A stretch of 64,000 nt of DNA from Asticcacaulis sp. AND118 (GCF_020535245.1 NZ_CP084910.1:186001-250000); one strand, 5' to 3'; counted from the stretch's first letter, positions 25,944-35,754 are shown. Translations and numbers: made by a program. The notes: generated by a model not told the origin, from the letters alone.

Positions 25944-26564
25944 TTAGCTCCACGAATGGGCGAATATATCCGTATCTTCCCAGCCTGCCAAATCCAGTTT
26001 GACGCGGTGCGGCAGAAAATCGAAGCAGCCCTGCGCCAGCTCGGCGCGGCCTTCGCGCGTCAGCATGGTGTCGAGCTTGGCTTTCAGTGCGTGCAGGTGC
26101 AGCACATCGGACGCCGCATAGGCCAGTTGCTCCGGCGTCAGGGTCTGCGCACCCCAGTCCGAGCTTTGCTGCGCCTTGGAAATATCGACGGCGATCAGCT
26201 CGCGCACCAGATCCTTCAGGCCGTGGCGGTCCGTATAGGTGCGCGCCAGCTTCGAAGCGATCTTGGTGCAGTAGACCGGCGCGGTAACCACGCCCAGATG
26301 CAGCAGGAACATGCCGATGTCGAAGCGCCCGAAGTGGAACAGTTTCAACACTTTCGCGTCGGTCAGCAACGCCTTGAGGTTCACACAGTCATAGGCCGGA
26401 CGGTGGAGGCGCACCACATGCGCGTCGCCGTCACCCGCCGACAACTGCACCACGCACAGGTCGTCGCGACCGAAACGCAGGCCCATGGTTTCAGAATCGA
26501 TGGCCACCACCGCCCCAAGATCGAGCCCGTCGGGCAGGTCGCCTTCATGATAATGGATGGTCAC
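25944..26564 (-). CDS. nrnC: NrnC-type 3'-5' exoribonuclease (ribonuclease D family, no HRDC domain)
   Basis: 206 aa from GTG 26564, too short for RNase D with HRDC domains. The DEDDy residues are visible: AIDSETMGL (D, E), LFHFGRFDIGMFL (D), and YAASDVLHLHAL (Y, D). HGLKDLVRELIAVDISKAQQSSDW and FDFLPHRVKLDLAGW match Bartonella/Brucella NrnC closely. NrnC degrades dinucleotides and replaces Orn in alphaproteobacteria, finishing RNA and pGpG turnover. It begins the nrnC-lptC-lptA-lptB run, with a 30-bp gap to lptC. Confidence 0.88.
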   Translation of the reverse strand: MTIHYHEGDLPDGLDLGAVVAIDSETMGLRFGRDDLCVVQLSAGDGDAHVVRLHRPAYDCVNLKALLTDAKVLKLFHFGRFDIGMFLLHLGVVTAPVYCTKIASKLARTYTDRHGLKDLVRELIAVDISKAQQSSDWGAQTLTPEQLAYAASDVLHLHALKAKLDTMLTREGRAELAQGCFDFLPHRVKLDLAGWEDTDIFAHSWS

Positions 26565-26755
26565 GCCGCGCGTCCTTTACTGTTGTGCTGGTGTTCGCCT
26601 AAGCCATAGGCGCATCTGCGTCAATTCCTGTCGGTAGCGACCCTTACGAAACCGTTTGTTCGCCTTCGTTCGCGAACCCCTCTTGTCAGGCGGCGCGGCT
26701 TCGATCAAATGCGCAGAACAACACATAACACGGTTAACAGTATCAGGGTCCGTCG

Positions 26756-28435
26756 ATGTCAGCACATCCCCACAGCGAAGTCGCCAAAAACAAGTCCAAC
26801 CTCCGGACCATCGTCGCGGCCTCCGCCGCCGGTACGACCTTCGAATGGTACGACTTCTTCATCTTCGGGGCCCTGACCTCGATCATTACGAAGAACTTCT
26901 TCACAGGGCTCGACGACACCACCGGCATGATCCTGGCGCTTTTGACCTTCGCGCTGGGCTTTCTGTCGCGGCCCTTCGGCGCGCTGTTGTTCGGCCACAT
27001 CGGCGACCGTAAAGGGCGCAAGGGCACCTTCCTCTATACGATCCTGCTGATGGGGGCCGCGACCGTGCTGATCGGCTTCCTGCCCACCTATGAGCAGGCG
27101 GGCATTCTTTCGCCCCTGCTGCTGGTCGGTTTGCGGATCCTGCAGGGCATCGCCATGGGCGGCGAATACGGCGGGGCGGTGGTCTATGTCGCCGAACACG
27201 CTCCGGCCGACAAACGCGGATCGTACACGGCCTGGATTCAGGCCTCGGCCTCCCTGGGGCTGGTTATCGCGCTGCTGGTCGTCTTTCTCACGCGTACAGC
27301 GGTCAAGGAGGAGGCCTTTGCCGAATGGGGCTGGCGCATTCCCTTCATCGTCTCTTCGGTGTTGCTGGCCATTTCGGTCTATATCCGCGCCAAGACCGCC
27401 GAAAGCCCGGCCTTCCGCGCCCTGCACGAAAGCGGCAATGTGTCGAAAGCCCCGTTTAAGGAAGCCTTTGGTCAGTGGTCCAACCTGCGTCAGGTGCTGA
27501 TCGCCCTGTTCGGTTTCATGACCGCTCAGGGCGTCGTCTGGTACACCACCTTCTTCTATACGCAGGTCTTCCTCGAAAAGAGCGTCAAGCTGGCCCCCAC
27601 CACCGTCAACCTGCTGGTCATGGGCATTTCGATCGTCAGCGCCTTCCTCTACGTCTTCTGGGGTGGGCTGTCCGACCGCGTGGGCCGCAAGCCGGTGATG
27701 ATCCTCGGCATCGCCATCGCCGTGCTGAGCTTTGTGCCGGGTTTCCATCTGATGGCGCGCTTCGCCAATCCGGCGCTGGACGACGCCGTCAACCGCACAC
27801 CGGTGGTCATCTTCGCCGATGCACGCCAATGTTCGGTGCAGTTCGACCCGGTCGGCAAGGCGCAGTTCACCTCGTCCTGCGACCTCGCCAAGTCGCTGGT
27901 GACCAGTCTCGGCGTACCGTACGCTAACGAAGACGGCCCGTACAAAGCCGACGCCGTAATCCAAATCGGTGATCGCACCATCGCTGTTCAGTCCGGCGAC
28001 ACCCTGTCGAAGGCAGAGCTGACGACGCTGAAAACCAATGCAGTCACCGACCTCAAGGCCGCATTGAAGGCCGCCGGCTATCCGGAAAAGGCCGACCCAG
28101 CGCGCGTCAATCTTCTCGGCATCTTCGCCGTATTGTTCGTTTTCACCGTCGGCGCGACGGCCCTTTACGGCCCGATGGCCTCGGCCCTGGTCGAAATGTT
28201 CCCGACGCGCATCCGCTATACGGCTCTGTCCCTGCCTTACAATATCGGGACGGGCTGGTTCGGCGGCCTGCTGCCGGCCATTTCCTTTGCCATGGTGGCG
28301 GGCTCAGGCAATCTGTTCTTCGGCCTGTGGTATCCGGTAATTATCGGTGCCACTGCCATCGCCGTCGCTCTGATCTTCATGAAGGAGACCAAGGGTCGCG
28401 ACCTGCACACCATGGAAGACCAGCCGGAGCGGTGA
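26756..28435 (+). CDS. MFS transporter, metabolite:H+ symporter (MHS) family, with a large periplasmic insert
   Basis: 559 aa, about 110 longer than a typical MHS carrier. TM1 region reads TTFEWYDFFIFGAL; the loop 2-3 signature is FGHIGDRKGRKGTF, and GGEYGGAVVYVAEHAP and WRIPFIVSS are classic MHS blocks. Residues about 336-448 form a non-membrane insert with two cysteines (DARQCSVQFDPVGKAQFTSSC) that could be disulphide-linked in the periplasm, before the last membrane helices resume at VNLLGIFAVLFVF. Substrates of this family include proline, betaine and dicarboxylates; the exact one is unclear. Confidence 0.85.
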   Translation: MSAHPHSEVAKNKSNLRTIVAASAAGTTFEWYDFFIFGALTSIITKNFFTGLDDTTGMILALLTFALGFLSRPFGALLFGHIGDRKGRKGTFLYTILLMGAATVLIGFLPTYEQAGILSPLLLVGLRILQGIAMGGEYGGAVVYVAEHAPADKRGSYTAWIQASASLGLVIALLVVFLTRTAVKEEAFAEWGWRIPFIVSSVLLAISVYIRAKTAESPAFRALHESGNVSKAPFKEAFGQWSNLRQVLIALFGFMTAQGVVWYTTFFYTQVFLEKSVKLAPTTVNLLVMGISIVSAFLYVFWGGLSDRVGRKPVMILGIAIAVLSFVPGFHLMARFANPALDDAVNRTPVVIFADARQCSVQFDPVGKAQFTSSCDLAKSLVTSLGVPYANEDGPYKADAVIQIGDRTIAVQSGDTLSKAELTTLKTNAVTDLKAALKAAGYPEKADPARVNLLGIFAVLFVFTVGATALYGPMASALVEMFPTRIRYTALSLPYNIGTGWFGGLLPAISFAMVAGSGNLFFGLWYPVIIGATAIAVALIFMKETKGRDLHTMEDQPER

Positions 28436-28482
28436 GCAAACGAAAAATTCACGCCTCACGCGAAAAAACACGGAAATGTGCA

Positions 28483-28634
28483 TTGAGTTTTTCCACAACC
28501 GTGTCATTATTCCCACAGCTCCCGACGGAGTGCATGCGGCGGCTTTGACGTCTCTTGAGTGCGTTTTTCCCTTTATCTCTTCGTGTTATGTGCCAAACAT
28601 CTGACCCGGTCAGCCCTCTGACCGGGTTTTTTTT
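28483..28634 (+). ncRNA. Candidate small RNA or long structured leader upstream of xthA
   Basis: TTGAGT (28483-28488), a 16-bp spacer and CATTAT (28505-28510) form a plausible sigma-70 promoter. About 110 bases on is a very strong terminator, ACCCGGTCAG (28604-28613) with CTGACCGGGT (28618-28627) plus eight T, 26 bases before xthA. A transcript of about 115 nt would result. The alternatives are a terminator for the MFS gene alone, or an attenuated xthA leader. Confidence 0.3.
28604..28634 (+). terminator. Strong intrinsic terminator before xthA
   Basis: A 10-bp perfect stem (ACCCGGTCAG / CTGACCGGGT) with loop CCCT is followed by an uninterrupted run of T. It lies 170 bases after the MFS stop and 26 bases before the xthA ATG. 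Confidence 0.9.
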
Positions 28635-28659
28635 CGTGCGTAATTAAGGAATAAGGGTC

Positions 28660-29460
28660 ATGCGTCTGTCGGTTGCCTCGTGGAACATCAATTCCGTGCG
28701 TCTGAGGATCGATCAGGTTCTGCGCTTTCTGGAGATGGCCCGTCCGGACATCCTGTGCCTGCAGGAAATCAAATGTCAGAACGGCGAATTCCCTTACAAG
28801 GCCTTCGAAGAGGCCGGTTATCCGCATATCCATGTCGCCGGACAAAAGGGCTGGCACGGCGTGGCGATCGTGTCGAAGCTGCCGTTCGAGACCAACGAAC
28901 TCCTGCCCTTCTGCCGCCGCGGCGAGGCGCGCGTGCAGGCGATCAACGTCTCTGGCGTCGATGTGTGGAACTTCTACATTCCGGCAGGCGGCGACGTCCC
29001 CGACCGTGAAGCCAATGACAAGTTCGAACACAAGCTGGAATTCTACGAACGCCTGACCGCGCATCTGAAGACGCGCAATCCCGACGCCCCGCTGCTGATC
29101 GCCGGCGATCTTAATATCGCGCCGGGTGAAAACGATGTGTGGAGCCATCGCCAGATGCTCAAGGTCGTCAGCCATACCCCGCCGGAACTGGAAGCCTTCG
29201 CCAATCTGATGGAGGCCGGCGGTTTCCACGACGCCTTCCGTGAACTCTGGCCCGAACCGCAGAAGCTGTTCACTTGGTGGAGCTATCGCGCCGCCGATTT
29301 CCGCAAGTCCAATCGCGGGCTGCGGCTCGATCACCTGCTGATCAATCCGGCCTTGAAGGCGCGCATCACCTCGCCTATAGCCGCCGTCATCCACGACACC
29401 GTCCGCGAATGGGAACGGCCGTCGGATCACGCCCCCATTCAGGTAGAGTTCGAAATATGA
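28660..29460 (+). CDS. xthA: Exodeoxyribonuclease III / AP endonuclease
   Basis: 266 aa of the Xth family. Motifs: ASWNINSVRLR, ILCLQEIKCQ (metal-binding Glu), GWHGVAIVSK, WNFYIPAGGD, LIAGDLNIAP (catalytic D-x-N), LFTWWSYR, GLRLDHLLINP and the catalytic histidine in ERPSDHAPIQVEF. It cleaves AP sites and degrades 3' ends in base-excision repair. Its stop overlaps the next gene (ATGA), so the two are cotranslated. Confidence 0.95.
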   Translation: MRLSVASWNINSVRLRIDQVLRFLEMARPDILCLQEIKCQNGEFPYKAFEEAGYPHIHVAGQKGWHGVAIVSKLPFETNELLPFCRRGEARVQAINVSGVDVWNFYIPAGGDVPDREANDKFEHKLEFYERLTAHLKTRNPDAPLLIAGDLNIAPGENDVWSHRQMLKVVSHTPPELEAFANLMEAGGFHDAFRELWPEPQKLFTWWSYRAADFRKSNRGLRLDHLLINPALKARITSPIAAVIHDTVREWERPSDHAPIQVEFEI

Positions 29461-29924
29461 CCGAAGACACCCCGCCCATGGAAGCCGGCCTGCCCGCCGA
29501 TATTCTGGCCAGGGCCGATTTCCGCTTCAACGAATATGCGTGGAAGATCAAGGATATCCCCGACGTCATCCGCGCCGCGACCAGGGCCGGGTTCATGAGC
29601 CTCGGTGGCCAGCTTCAGATCCGCATCCCCGACGCCATCGGCGAATGTCACTGGGTGGAGACCGATCCGGCGGGCATGGCCCCGGCGGACCTGCCGTGGG
29701 AGGTGCGCATCCGCATGGTCGAGGAATTGGCGCTTCAGGACTGGGAGGAGTTAAAAGCGCATTACGACTTCGCCGAACAGATCAAGCTGGCCTTTCCGGC
29801 GGCGCTGGAGCCCTATCTGGCCAAGGGCGGCAAGATGGACGACGCGATGTGGTTCACCTGGTACGTCATCGACGAAGAAACTGAACGCCAACACCGCGAG
29901 GCGGAGGCAGCGGAAGAAGAATAA
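29457..29924 (+). CDS. Hypothetical cytoplasmic protein coupled to xthA
   Basis: 155 aa from the ATG overlapping the xthA stop codon. I do not recognise a named family. The protein is acidic with no signal or membrane segment. Visible features are FRFNEYAWKIKDIPDVIRAA and GECHWVETDPAGMAPADLPW, and a Glu-rich C-terminus (ETERQHREAEAAEEE). The four-base overlap suggests cotranslation with exonuclease III, but a repair role is only inference. A bidirectional terminator follows. Confidence 0.65.
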   Translation: MTEDTPPMEAGLPADILARADFRFNEYAWKIKDIPDVIRAATRAGFMSLGGQLQIRIPDAIGECHWVETDPAGMAPADLPWEVRIRMVEELALQDWEELKAHYDFAEQIKLAFPAALEPYLAKGGKMDDAMWFTWYVIDEETERQHREAEAAEEE

Positions 29925-29977
29925 AGCCCCTTCCTGAAAAATGGAATTCCGCGAAGCCAAATCAGGTAAGGGGCTTT
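29923..29977. terminator. Bidirectional terminator between convergent genes
   Basis: AAAGCCCCTT (29923-29932) pairs with AAGGGGCTTT (29968-29977), extended inward by CTGA/TCAG. Ends are A/T-rich on both sides, suited to stopping both the xthA-side and creD transcripts. Confidence 0.7.
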
Positions 29978-29982
29978 GGACT

Positions 29983-31356
29983 TTACTCCGCCTCAGTCCG
30001 GTTGCCATACCAGTTGATGTTCCGCGTCAGGACCATGACGGCGGCGATGACGATGAAGGCCGAACAGGCGCCGACCAGAAGCGCATAGTCTTCCATCCGC
30101 ATCAGCACATAGATCAGCGCATAGAGCGCGCTGAACACACCCAGCGCCGCGACGAAGCGCCAGCGTGAATGGAAAATCAGCCCGGCATAGCCCGCGATCA
30201 GGGTCACGGTCGCGCCGGCGGCCACCAGGAACGCCGCGTCGAAGCCGATGCGCTCGGCAAAGGACAGCAGCAACAGGTAGAAGGTGATCTGCGCCAGACC
30301 GACAAGAATATATTGCGCCGGGTGCAGTTCCTTCTTCGAGGTGCTTTCGAACAGGAAATAGGTCAGGAAGACGAGGCCGACGAACAGCAGGGCGTATTTC
30401 AGCGAGCGGCCGACGCTCTGATACGGATTGGTCGGCTCGACGAAGGTGACTGACAGTTCGGACTTGCCGAGGCTCATCATCTGGTTCTGGTCGATGACCG
30501 CGGGTAGACCGCGGGCGATGAAAGGCACGGACCACTGGGCGCTGAAACCCTTATGCGTCGCGCCTTCGGTTTCGCGGGTCACGGGGAGGAAGCCGCCGCC
30601 GAAGGAGGGATGCTTCCAGTCGCCGGTGATGGTGGCTTCAGACGACTTGCCGTAGGCGAGGATGCCCAGCTTGCGCGTACCGGTGAAGGTCATGGCGACC
30701 TTGATGTTCAGGGGCGCGGCGGTGTCGGTGATCGTCAGTGGGGCGGCGAACAGATCGAAATCGGTGCCGTCGGGGCTGAAGCCCGTTACACCGGGACCGG
30801 AAGGGGCCAGCATGACCGAACGGGAGTCGATCTGGGCCACAATATCCTTGCGTGCGCCGCGCGAGTCGGCCGCACCCGTGATCAGTTGCGCCTTGTCCCA
30901 CATCAGCACCGCACCGGGGCGCGCGGCCTGCACGTCTTTCAGGTCGAAGGCGGCGTCGAACTTCAGGTCGGAGGTGTAGACCGGCACGCGGAAGATCGAG
31001 CGCGAACGCACCTCGCTCTTGGTCGAGGCGCTGGCCTTGCCTGTCTGCGGGAAGACGATCAGGTTGCCGGTTTCCTGCGCCAGTACCACGCGGTTGCCCT
31101 TGTCGTCGGTGGTGGTGCGCGAGGCGAGGACGTAGGGGATCTGGATGACCGGGCCGAGGAAGACCTGCTCGCCGCCCATCTGATCGCCGATTTCGCGCGC
31201 TACGCCTTCGGCGCGGTTGGTGCGCTCCATCAAAAGCGCGAAGACGAGCAGGGCGGGGATGGCCATCAGCACGGCCAGCGCGCAGACCACGAGGAATTTG
31301 GCGCCTTTTGATCGGCCCTTCAATGGCCGTGGCGTAGAGGTAGGGAAGTCGTCCAT
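29983..31356 (-). CDS. creD: CreD family inner-membrane protein
   Basis: 457 aa from ATG 31356, chosen for the GGAG six bases upstream; an alternative ATG is at 31389. One N-terminal helix (FLVVCALAVLMAIPALLVFA) is followed by a large periplasmic domain (GPVIQIPYV, RSRSIFRVPVYTSDLKF, FIARGLPAVIDQNQ) and about six C-terminal helices (YALLFVGLVFLTYFLFES to AFIVIAAVMVLTRNI). ELHPAQYILVGLAQITFYLLL is a strong CreD block. In enterobacteria CreD belongs to the CreBC regulon and affects envelope integrity. No creBC genes are present here. Confidence 0.88.
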   Translation of the reverse strand: MDDFPTSTPRPLKGRSKGAKFLVVCALAVLMAIPALLVFALLMERTNRAEGVAREIGDQMGGEQVFLGPVIQIPYVLASRTTTDDKGNRVVLAQETGNLIVFPQTGKASASTKSEVRSRSIFRVPVYTSDLKFDAAFDLKDVQAARPGAVLMWDKAQLITGAADSRGARKDIVAQIDSRSVMLAPSGPGVTGFSPDGTDFDLFAAPLTITDTAAPLNIKVAMTFTGTRKLGILAYGKSSEATITGDWKHPSFGGGFLPVTRETEGATHKGFSAQWSVPFIARGLPAVIDQNQMMSLGKSELSVTFVEPTNPYQSVGRSLKYALLFVGLVFLTYFLFESTSKKELHPAQYILVGLAQITFYLLLLSFAERIGFDAAFLVAAGATVTLIAGYAGLIFHSRWRFVAALGVFSALYALIYVLMRMEDYALLVGACSAFIVIAAVMVLTRNINWYGNRTEAE

Positions 31357-31412
31357 GACGCGCTCCGATTGATTTTGAACAATGTTCATATTGATGCGGA
31401 TTGCGGCGTTTT

Positions 31413-32546
31413 TCAGGCGACGTCGCGCTGAACGTGATAGACGGCGCGCATCAGGTCCGACGCGCTGATGATGCCGCAAAGTCGTCTCGTGTCGTCCAGG
31501 ACCAGCAGGTGATGCAGGCCTGTATCGGCGAACAGGGGCACCAGCGCTGCCACATCGGCCATGTGATCGGCGGTCCTGAAATCGGCGGACATGAGCTGAC
31601 CGGCGACTTCGGGCTTGGCCGAATAGGGCGACGGGGTACGTTTGACGAGCGCCTTGAGAGTTTCGCGCATGTCAGCGGGCGCACCGCCGGCCTGACGCAG
31701 CATGTCGTCGGCGGTGATGACGCCGATGACCCGCCGGGCCTTGTCTGTTACGGGCAGGAGCTTGAGATCGTGCTGGCGGATCAGGGCCCAGGTTTCGTCG
31801 AGCGGCGTGCCGAATTCGACGTGGACGGGATCGGGCGTCATGATGTCCCTGGCCCGGATATGGTCCATCAGGCGCTGATAGGCGTGGCGCTCGGACAGGG
31901 CCAGCAGCTTTTCCAGATCGTCGGGCGCGATGTCGATGACCGTGTCCATCTGCGCCAGCGCGGCGGTGATGTCTTCGGCGCTGACGCGTTTGAGGCTGTT
32001 GTCCTCGGTCTTCGCGGCGGGTGCGGCGATATGGGGGTAGTTGCGCTTGGCCGCCGTATTGAAGGCGATGCCGGCGGCGACCAGCAGCAGCGAATTGGTG
32101 AAGGCCGGGAACAGGGCGAACCACGGATGGGTCGTATGGGTCAGCACGACCAGAAGCGCCATGGCCCCGCCCGGCGGGTGCAGCGAGCGGCTGGCGAACA
32201 TGGCGAGGATGGCAAAGGAGACGGCTAATGAGGCGGCGATCACCGGATCGGGGATCAGATTGGCGCAGATCAGGCCGATGATCGCCGACACCGTATTGCC
32301 GCCGACCACGGACCATGGCTGCGCCAAGGGCGAAGCGGGAACGGCGAAGACCAGCACGGCCGACGCGCCCAAAGGGGCGACCAGCCACGGCGACAGGCCG
32401 AATTGTTTTGAGATCAGCAGGCTGATGAGGGCGGCGAAACCGATCCCCAGACAGGCACCCAGCGCGCTGCGCATCCGCTCCAGACCCGAAACGGGCAGGG
32501 GCTTGGGTTTAAGGGCGTCGAGCCAGGTTTTGAAGGTAGGAGCCAT
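31413..32546 (-). CDS. HPP-family membrane protein with C-terminal CBS pair
   Basis: 377 aa. The N-terminal HPP domain has about four membrane helices and the defining SRSLHPPGGAMALL motif. Residues about 235-375 hold two CBS repeats (RARDIMTPDPVHVEFGTPL; GQLMSADFRTADHMADVAAL), ending HHLLVLDDTRRLCGIISASD. HPP proteins have been linked to nitrite transport in photosynthetic organisms, and CBS pairs bind adenine nucleotides. Its role here is unknown. It is on the same strand as creD with a 56-bp gap. A repeat element lies just upstream. Confidence 0.82.
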   Translation of the reverse strand: MAPTFKTWLDALKPKPLPVSGLERMRSALGACLGIGFAALISLLISKQFGLSPWLVAPLGASAVLVFAVPASPLAQPWSVVGGNTVSAIIGLICANLIPDPVIAASLAVSFAILAMFASRSLHPPGGAMALLVVLTHTTHPWFALFPAFTNSLLLVAAGIAFNTAAKRNYPHIAAPAAKTEDNSLKRVSAEDITAALAQMDTVIDIAPDDLEKLLALSERHAYQRLMDHIRARDIMTPDPVHVEFGTPLDETWALIRQHDLKLLPVTDKARRVIGVITADDMLRQAGGAPADMRETLKALVKRTPSPYSAKPEVAGQLMSADFRTADHMADVAALVPLFADTGLHHLLVLDDTRRLCGIISASDLMRAVYHVQRDVA

Positions 32547-32554
32547 CGGGATTT

Positions 32555-32698
32555 ACCACGGAAAACACAGAAAGCACGGACGTTTTATGCTCTATAGCGC
32601 CTCCGGTATTCGTGTATTCCTTGAATAAAATCGATTGAAAAGCCCTATGTGTAACTGGAAGCGATCTAAAGTCCGTGCTTTCCGTGTTTTCCGTGGTT
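32555..32698. repeat. Repeat element with 27-bp terminal inverted repeats
   Basis: The left end ACCACGGAAAACACAGAAAG continues through GCACGGAC to 32581. It matches the reverse complement of the right end (32671-32698, GTCCGTGCTTTCC... to GTGGTT) with one mismatch. The roughly 90-bp interior has no open frame. It fills the gap between the HPP gene and ferredoxin. Sequences of this CCACGGAAAACACGGAAA type are widespread dispersed repeats in bacteria, so it is best read as a MITE-like element. Confidence 0.65.
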
Positions 32699-32708
32699 AA
32701 TCAATATT

Positions 32709-33035
<327 letters not shown>

Positions 33036-33049
33036 TCACTTCAATAAAG

Positions 33050-33077
33050 GAGAGCCGAAGCAAAAGCTTCGGCTCTC
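33050..33077 (-). terminator. Hairpin after sdhCDAB
   Basis: GAGAGCCGAAGC (33050-33061) pairs perfectly with GCTTCGGCTCTC (33066-33077) around AAAA. On the minus strand it is followed by CTTTATT. A second perfect hairpin, CATGGGGGAAA/TTTCCCCCATG at 33144-33170, lies just after sdhB and may act with it or stabilise the sdh mRNA 3' end. Confidence 0.65.
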
Positions 33078-33176
33078 AGGATAGAAAGCAAAAATTTGCG
33101 ACGAGCCGTCTCTAGCAAATTTTTTCGATATCGGAAGGGGGCACATGGGGGAAACAGCGTTTCCCCCATGATGAGA

Positions 33177-33953
33177 TTAGCCCTTCGCGGGCATCATCTT
33201 CTTGATTTCGGCGATGGCCTTGGCCGGGTTGAGACCCTTGGGGCAGACTTGCGCACAGTTCATGATGGTGTGGCAGCGGTACAGCTTGAAGGGGTCTTCC
33301 AGCGATTCCAGGCGCTCTTTCGTGTGATCGTCGCGCGAGTCGGCGATCCAGCGATAGGCCTGTAGCAGGGCGGCCGGACCCAGATACTTGTCCTGGTTCC
33401 ACCAGTAGGACGGGCAGGAGGTCGAGCAGCAGGCGCACAGGATGCACTCGTACAGACCATCCAGCTTGTCGCGGTTCGCCGGGCTTTGCAGGCGTTCCTT
33501 GTCCGGGTCCGGCGTCGTCGATTGCAGATACGGCTCGATCGAGGCGTATTGCGCATAGAAGCCCGACAGGTCCGGCACAAGATCCTTGACCACCGGCATG
33601 TGCGGCAGCGGCGAAATGGTGATTTCGCCCTGATATTCGTCATGCCCCTTGGTGCAGGCCAGCGTATTGCGGCCGCCGATATTCATGGCGCACGACCCGC
33701 AGATGCCTTCGCGGCACGAACGACGAAACGCCAAAGTCGAGTCGACATTGTTCTTGATGTAGATCAGCGCGTCGAGCAGCATCGGCCCGTGGGCCTTGGA
33801 ATCCACCTCGTACTTGTCCCAGCGCGGGTTTTCGCCCGTGTCGGGATCATAGCGGTAGACCTTGTACACGCGGACGTTCTTCGAACCCGACGGGGCCTTG
33901 TAACGCTTACCGTTCTTGATCTGCGAACGCTTGGGGAGAGTCAGTTCAACCAT
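33177..33953 (-). CDS. sdhB: Succinate dehydrogenase iron-sulfur subunit
   Basis: 258 aa. [2Fe-2S] ligands: [16 protein letters not shown]. The [4Fe-4S] and [3Fe-4S] ligands lie in [18 protein letters not shown] and [32 protein letters not shown] is the typical N-terminal block. It relays electrons from SdhA FAD to quinone in the inner membrane. It follows sdhA by 14 bp as the last gene of sdhCDAB. Confidence 0.97.
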   Translation of the reverse strand: MVELTLPKRSQIKNGKRYKAPSGSKNVRVYKVYRYDPDTGENPRWDKYEVDSKAHGPMLLDALIYIKNNVDSTLAFRRSCREGICGSCAMNIGGRNTLACTKGHDEYQGEITISPLPHMPVVKDLVPDLSGFYAQYASIEPYLQSTTPDPDKERLQSPANRDKLDGLYECILCACCSTSCPSYWWNQDKYLGPAALLQAYRWIADSRDDHTKERLESLEDPFKLYRCHTIMNCAQVCPKGLNPAKAIAEIKKMMPAKG

Positions 33954-33967
33954 GGTTCATACTCCCC

Positions 33968-35752
33968 TTAATAGACCCGCGCCTTGGGCGCGATATAGGC
34001 GATGTCGTTGGTCATCGTGTAGGTATGGACCGGGCGATAGTCGGCGGTCACCTTGCCGGTGTCCACGTCCAGCCACATCAGGGTGTGCTTCATCCACTTT
34101 TCGTCGTCGCGGTTCGGGAAGTCCTCGCGGGCGTGCGCGCCGCGCGATTCCTGACGGTTGAGCGCCGAATTGACGGTGATGACGGCTTGGCCAATAAGAT
34201 TGTCGTACTCAAGGGCTTCGAGCAGATCGGTGTTCCAGATCATGCCGCGGTCCTTGATGCCGATGTCCGAGGACGCCGTATAGATTTCGGCCAGACGGTT
34301 GACGCCCTGTTGCAGGGTTTCGCCGGTACGGAAGACGGCGGCGTCTTCCTGCATGGCGCGCTGCATCTTGAGGCGCAGGTCGGCGGTCGGGGTCGAGCCC
34401 GAGGCGTTGCGGAACTTGTCGAGGCGCGCCAGGTGCGCATCGACGGCGGTCTTGCCGATGTCCTTGTGCGCCGTGCCGGCCTTGACCAGCTCAGGCGCGC
34501 GCTTGCCCGCCGCGCGGCCGAACACCACGAGGTCGATCAGCGAGTTGGAGCCGAGGCGGTTGGCGCCGTGCACCGAGACGCAGGCGGCTTCGCCCACGGC
34601 CATCAGGCCCGGCACGACGGCGTCGGGATTGCCGTCCTTCAGCGTCACGACTTCGCCGTGATAGTTGGTCGGAATACCGCCCATATTGTAATGGACGGTC
34701 GGGATGACCGGGATCGGTTCCTTGGTCACGTCGACGCCGGCGAAAATCTTGGCCGATTCCGAGATACCCGGCAGACGCTTGTGCAGCAGGTCGGGCGGCA
34801 GGTGGTCGAGGTGCAGGAAGATGTGGTCTTTCTGCGGGCCGACGCCGCGGCCTTCGCGGATTTCCATGGTCATGGAGCGCGAAACGACGTCGCGCGAGGC
34901 GAGGTCCTTGGCCGACGGGGCGTAGCGTTCCATGAAGCGCTCACCCGCCGAATTGGTCAGGTAACCGCCTTCGCCGCGCGCGCCTTCGGTGATCAGGCAG
35001 CCCGAACCATAGATGCCGGTCGGGTGGAACTGAACGAATTCAAGATCCTGAAGCGGCAGGCCGGCGCGCAGGACCATGCCGCCGCCGTCGCCGGTGCAGG
35101 TATGGGCAGAGGTCGCCGAGAAGTAGGCGCGGCCATAACCGCCGGTCGCCAGAATGACGAGGTGGGCGCGGAAGACGTGGATGGTGCCGTCGTCCAGCTT
35201 CCAGCAGGTCACGCCGCGGCAGACGCCGTCATCCATGATCAGGTCGAGCGCGAAGTATTCGATGAAGAATTCGACGTCTTCTTTTAGCGACTGACCATAG
35301 AGGGTGTGCAGCATGGCGTGACCGGTACGGTCGGCGGCGGCGCAGGTGCGCTGCACCGGGCCTTCGCCGAAATTCTTGGTCATGCCGCCGAACGGGCGCT
35401 GATAGATCTTGCCGTCTTCGGTGCGCGAGAAGGGCACGCCCCAGTGTTCCAGTTCGTAAACCGCGTCGGGCGCGTTGCGGACCAGGTATTCGATGGCGTC
35501 CTGATCGCCCAGCCAGTCCGACCCTTTGACGGTGTCGTACATGTGCCACTGCCACTTGTCCTCGCCCATATTGCCGAGGGAGGCCGCAACGCCGCCTTGG
35601 GCGGCAACTGTGTGCGAGCGGGTCGGGAAGACCTTGGTGATGCAGGCCGTTTTCAGGCCCGACTGACCGCAGCCGAGAGCGGCGCGAAGGCCCGCGCCGC
35701 CGGCGCCCACGACCACCACGTCATATTCGTGTTCGATGATCTTGTAGGTCAT
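33968..35752 (-). CDS. sdhA: Succinate dehydrogenase flavoprotein subunit
   Basis: 594 aa. The FAD-binding start [19 protein letters not shown] is followed by [20 protein letters not shown], whose histidine is the covalent-FAD residue. Catalytic region: [36 protein letters not shown] and [20 protein letters not shown] complete the family blocks. It oxidises succinate to fumarate. It starts 2 bp after sdhD. Confidence 0.98.
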   Translation of the reverse strand: MTYKIIEHEYDVVVVGAGGAGLRAALGCGQSGLKTACITKVFPTRSHTVAAQGGVAASLGNMGEDKWQWHMYDTVKGSDWLGDQDAIEYLVRNAPDAVYELEHWGVPFSRTEDGKIYQRPFGGMTKNFGEGPVQRTCAAADRTGHAMLHTLYGQSLKEDVEFFIEYFALDLIMDDGVCRGVTCWKLDDGTIHVFRAHLVILATGGYGRAYFSATSAHTCTGDGGGMVLRAGLPLQDLEFVQFHPTGIYGSGCLITEGARGEGGYLTNSAGERFMERYAPSAKDLASRDVVSRSMTMEIREGRGVGPQKDHIFLHLDHLPPDLLHKRLPGISESAKIFAGVDVTKEPIPVIPTVHYNMGGIPTNYHGEVVTLKDGNPDAVVPGLMAVGEAACVSVHGANRLGSNSLIDLVVFGRAAGKRAPELVKAGTAHKDIGKTAVDAHLARLDKFRNASGSTPTADLRLKMQRAMQEDAAVFRTGETLQQGVNRLAEIYTASSDIGIKDRGMIWNTDLLEALEYDNLIGQAVITVNSALNRQESRGAHAREDFPNRDDEKWMKHTLMWLDVDTGKVTADYRPVHTYTMTNDIAYIAPKARVY

Positions 35753-35754
35753 GG

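Noticed and set aside
26565-26755. Small minus-strand ORF between nrnC and the MFS gene
   Set aside because: It overlaps the probable MFS promoter, has no convincing ribosome site and no recognisable product.
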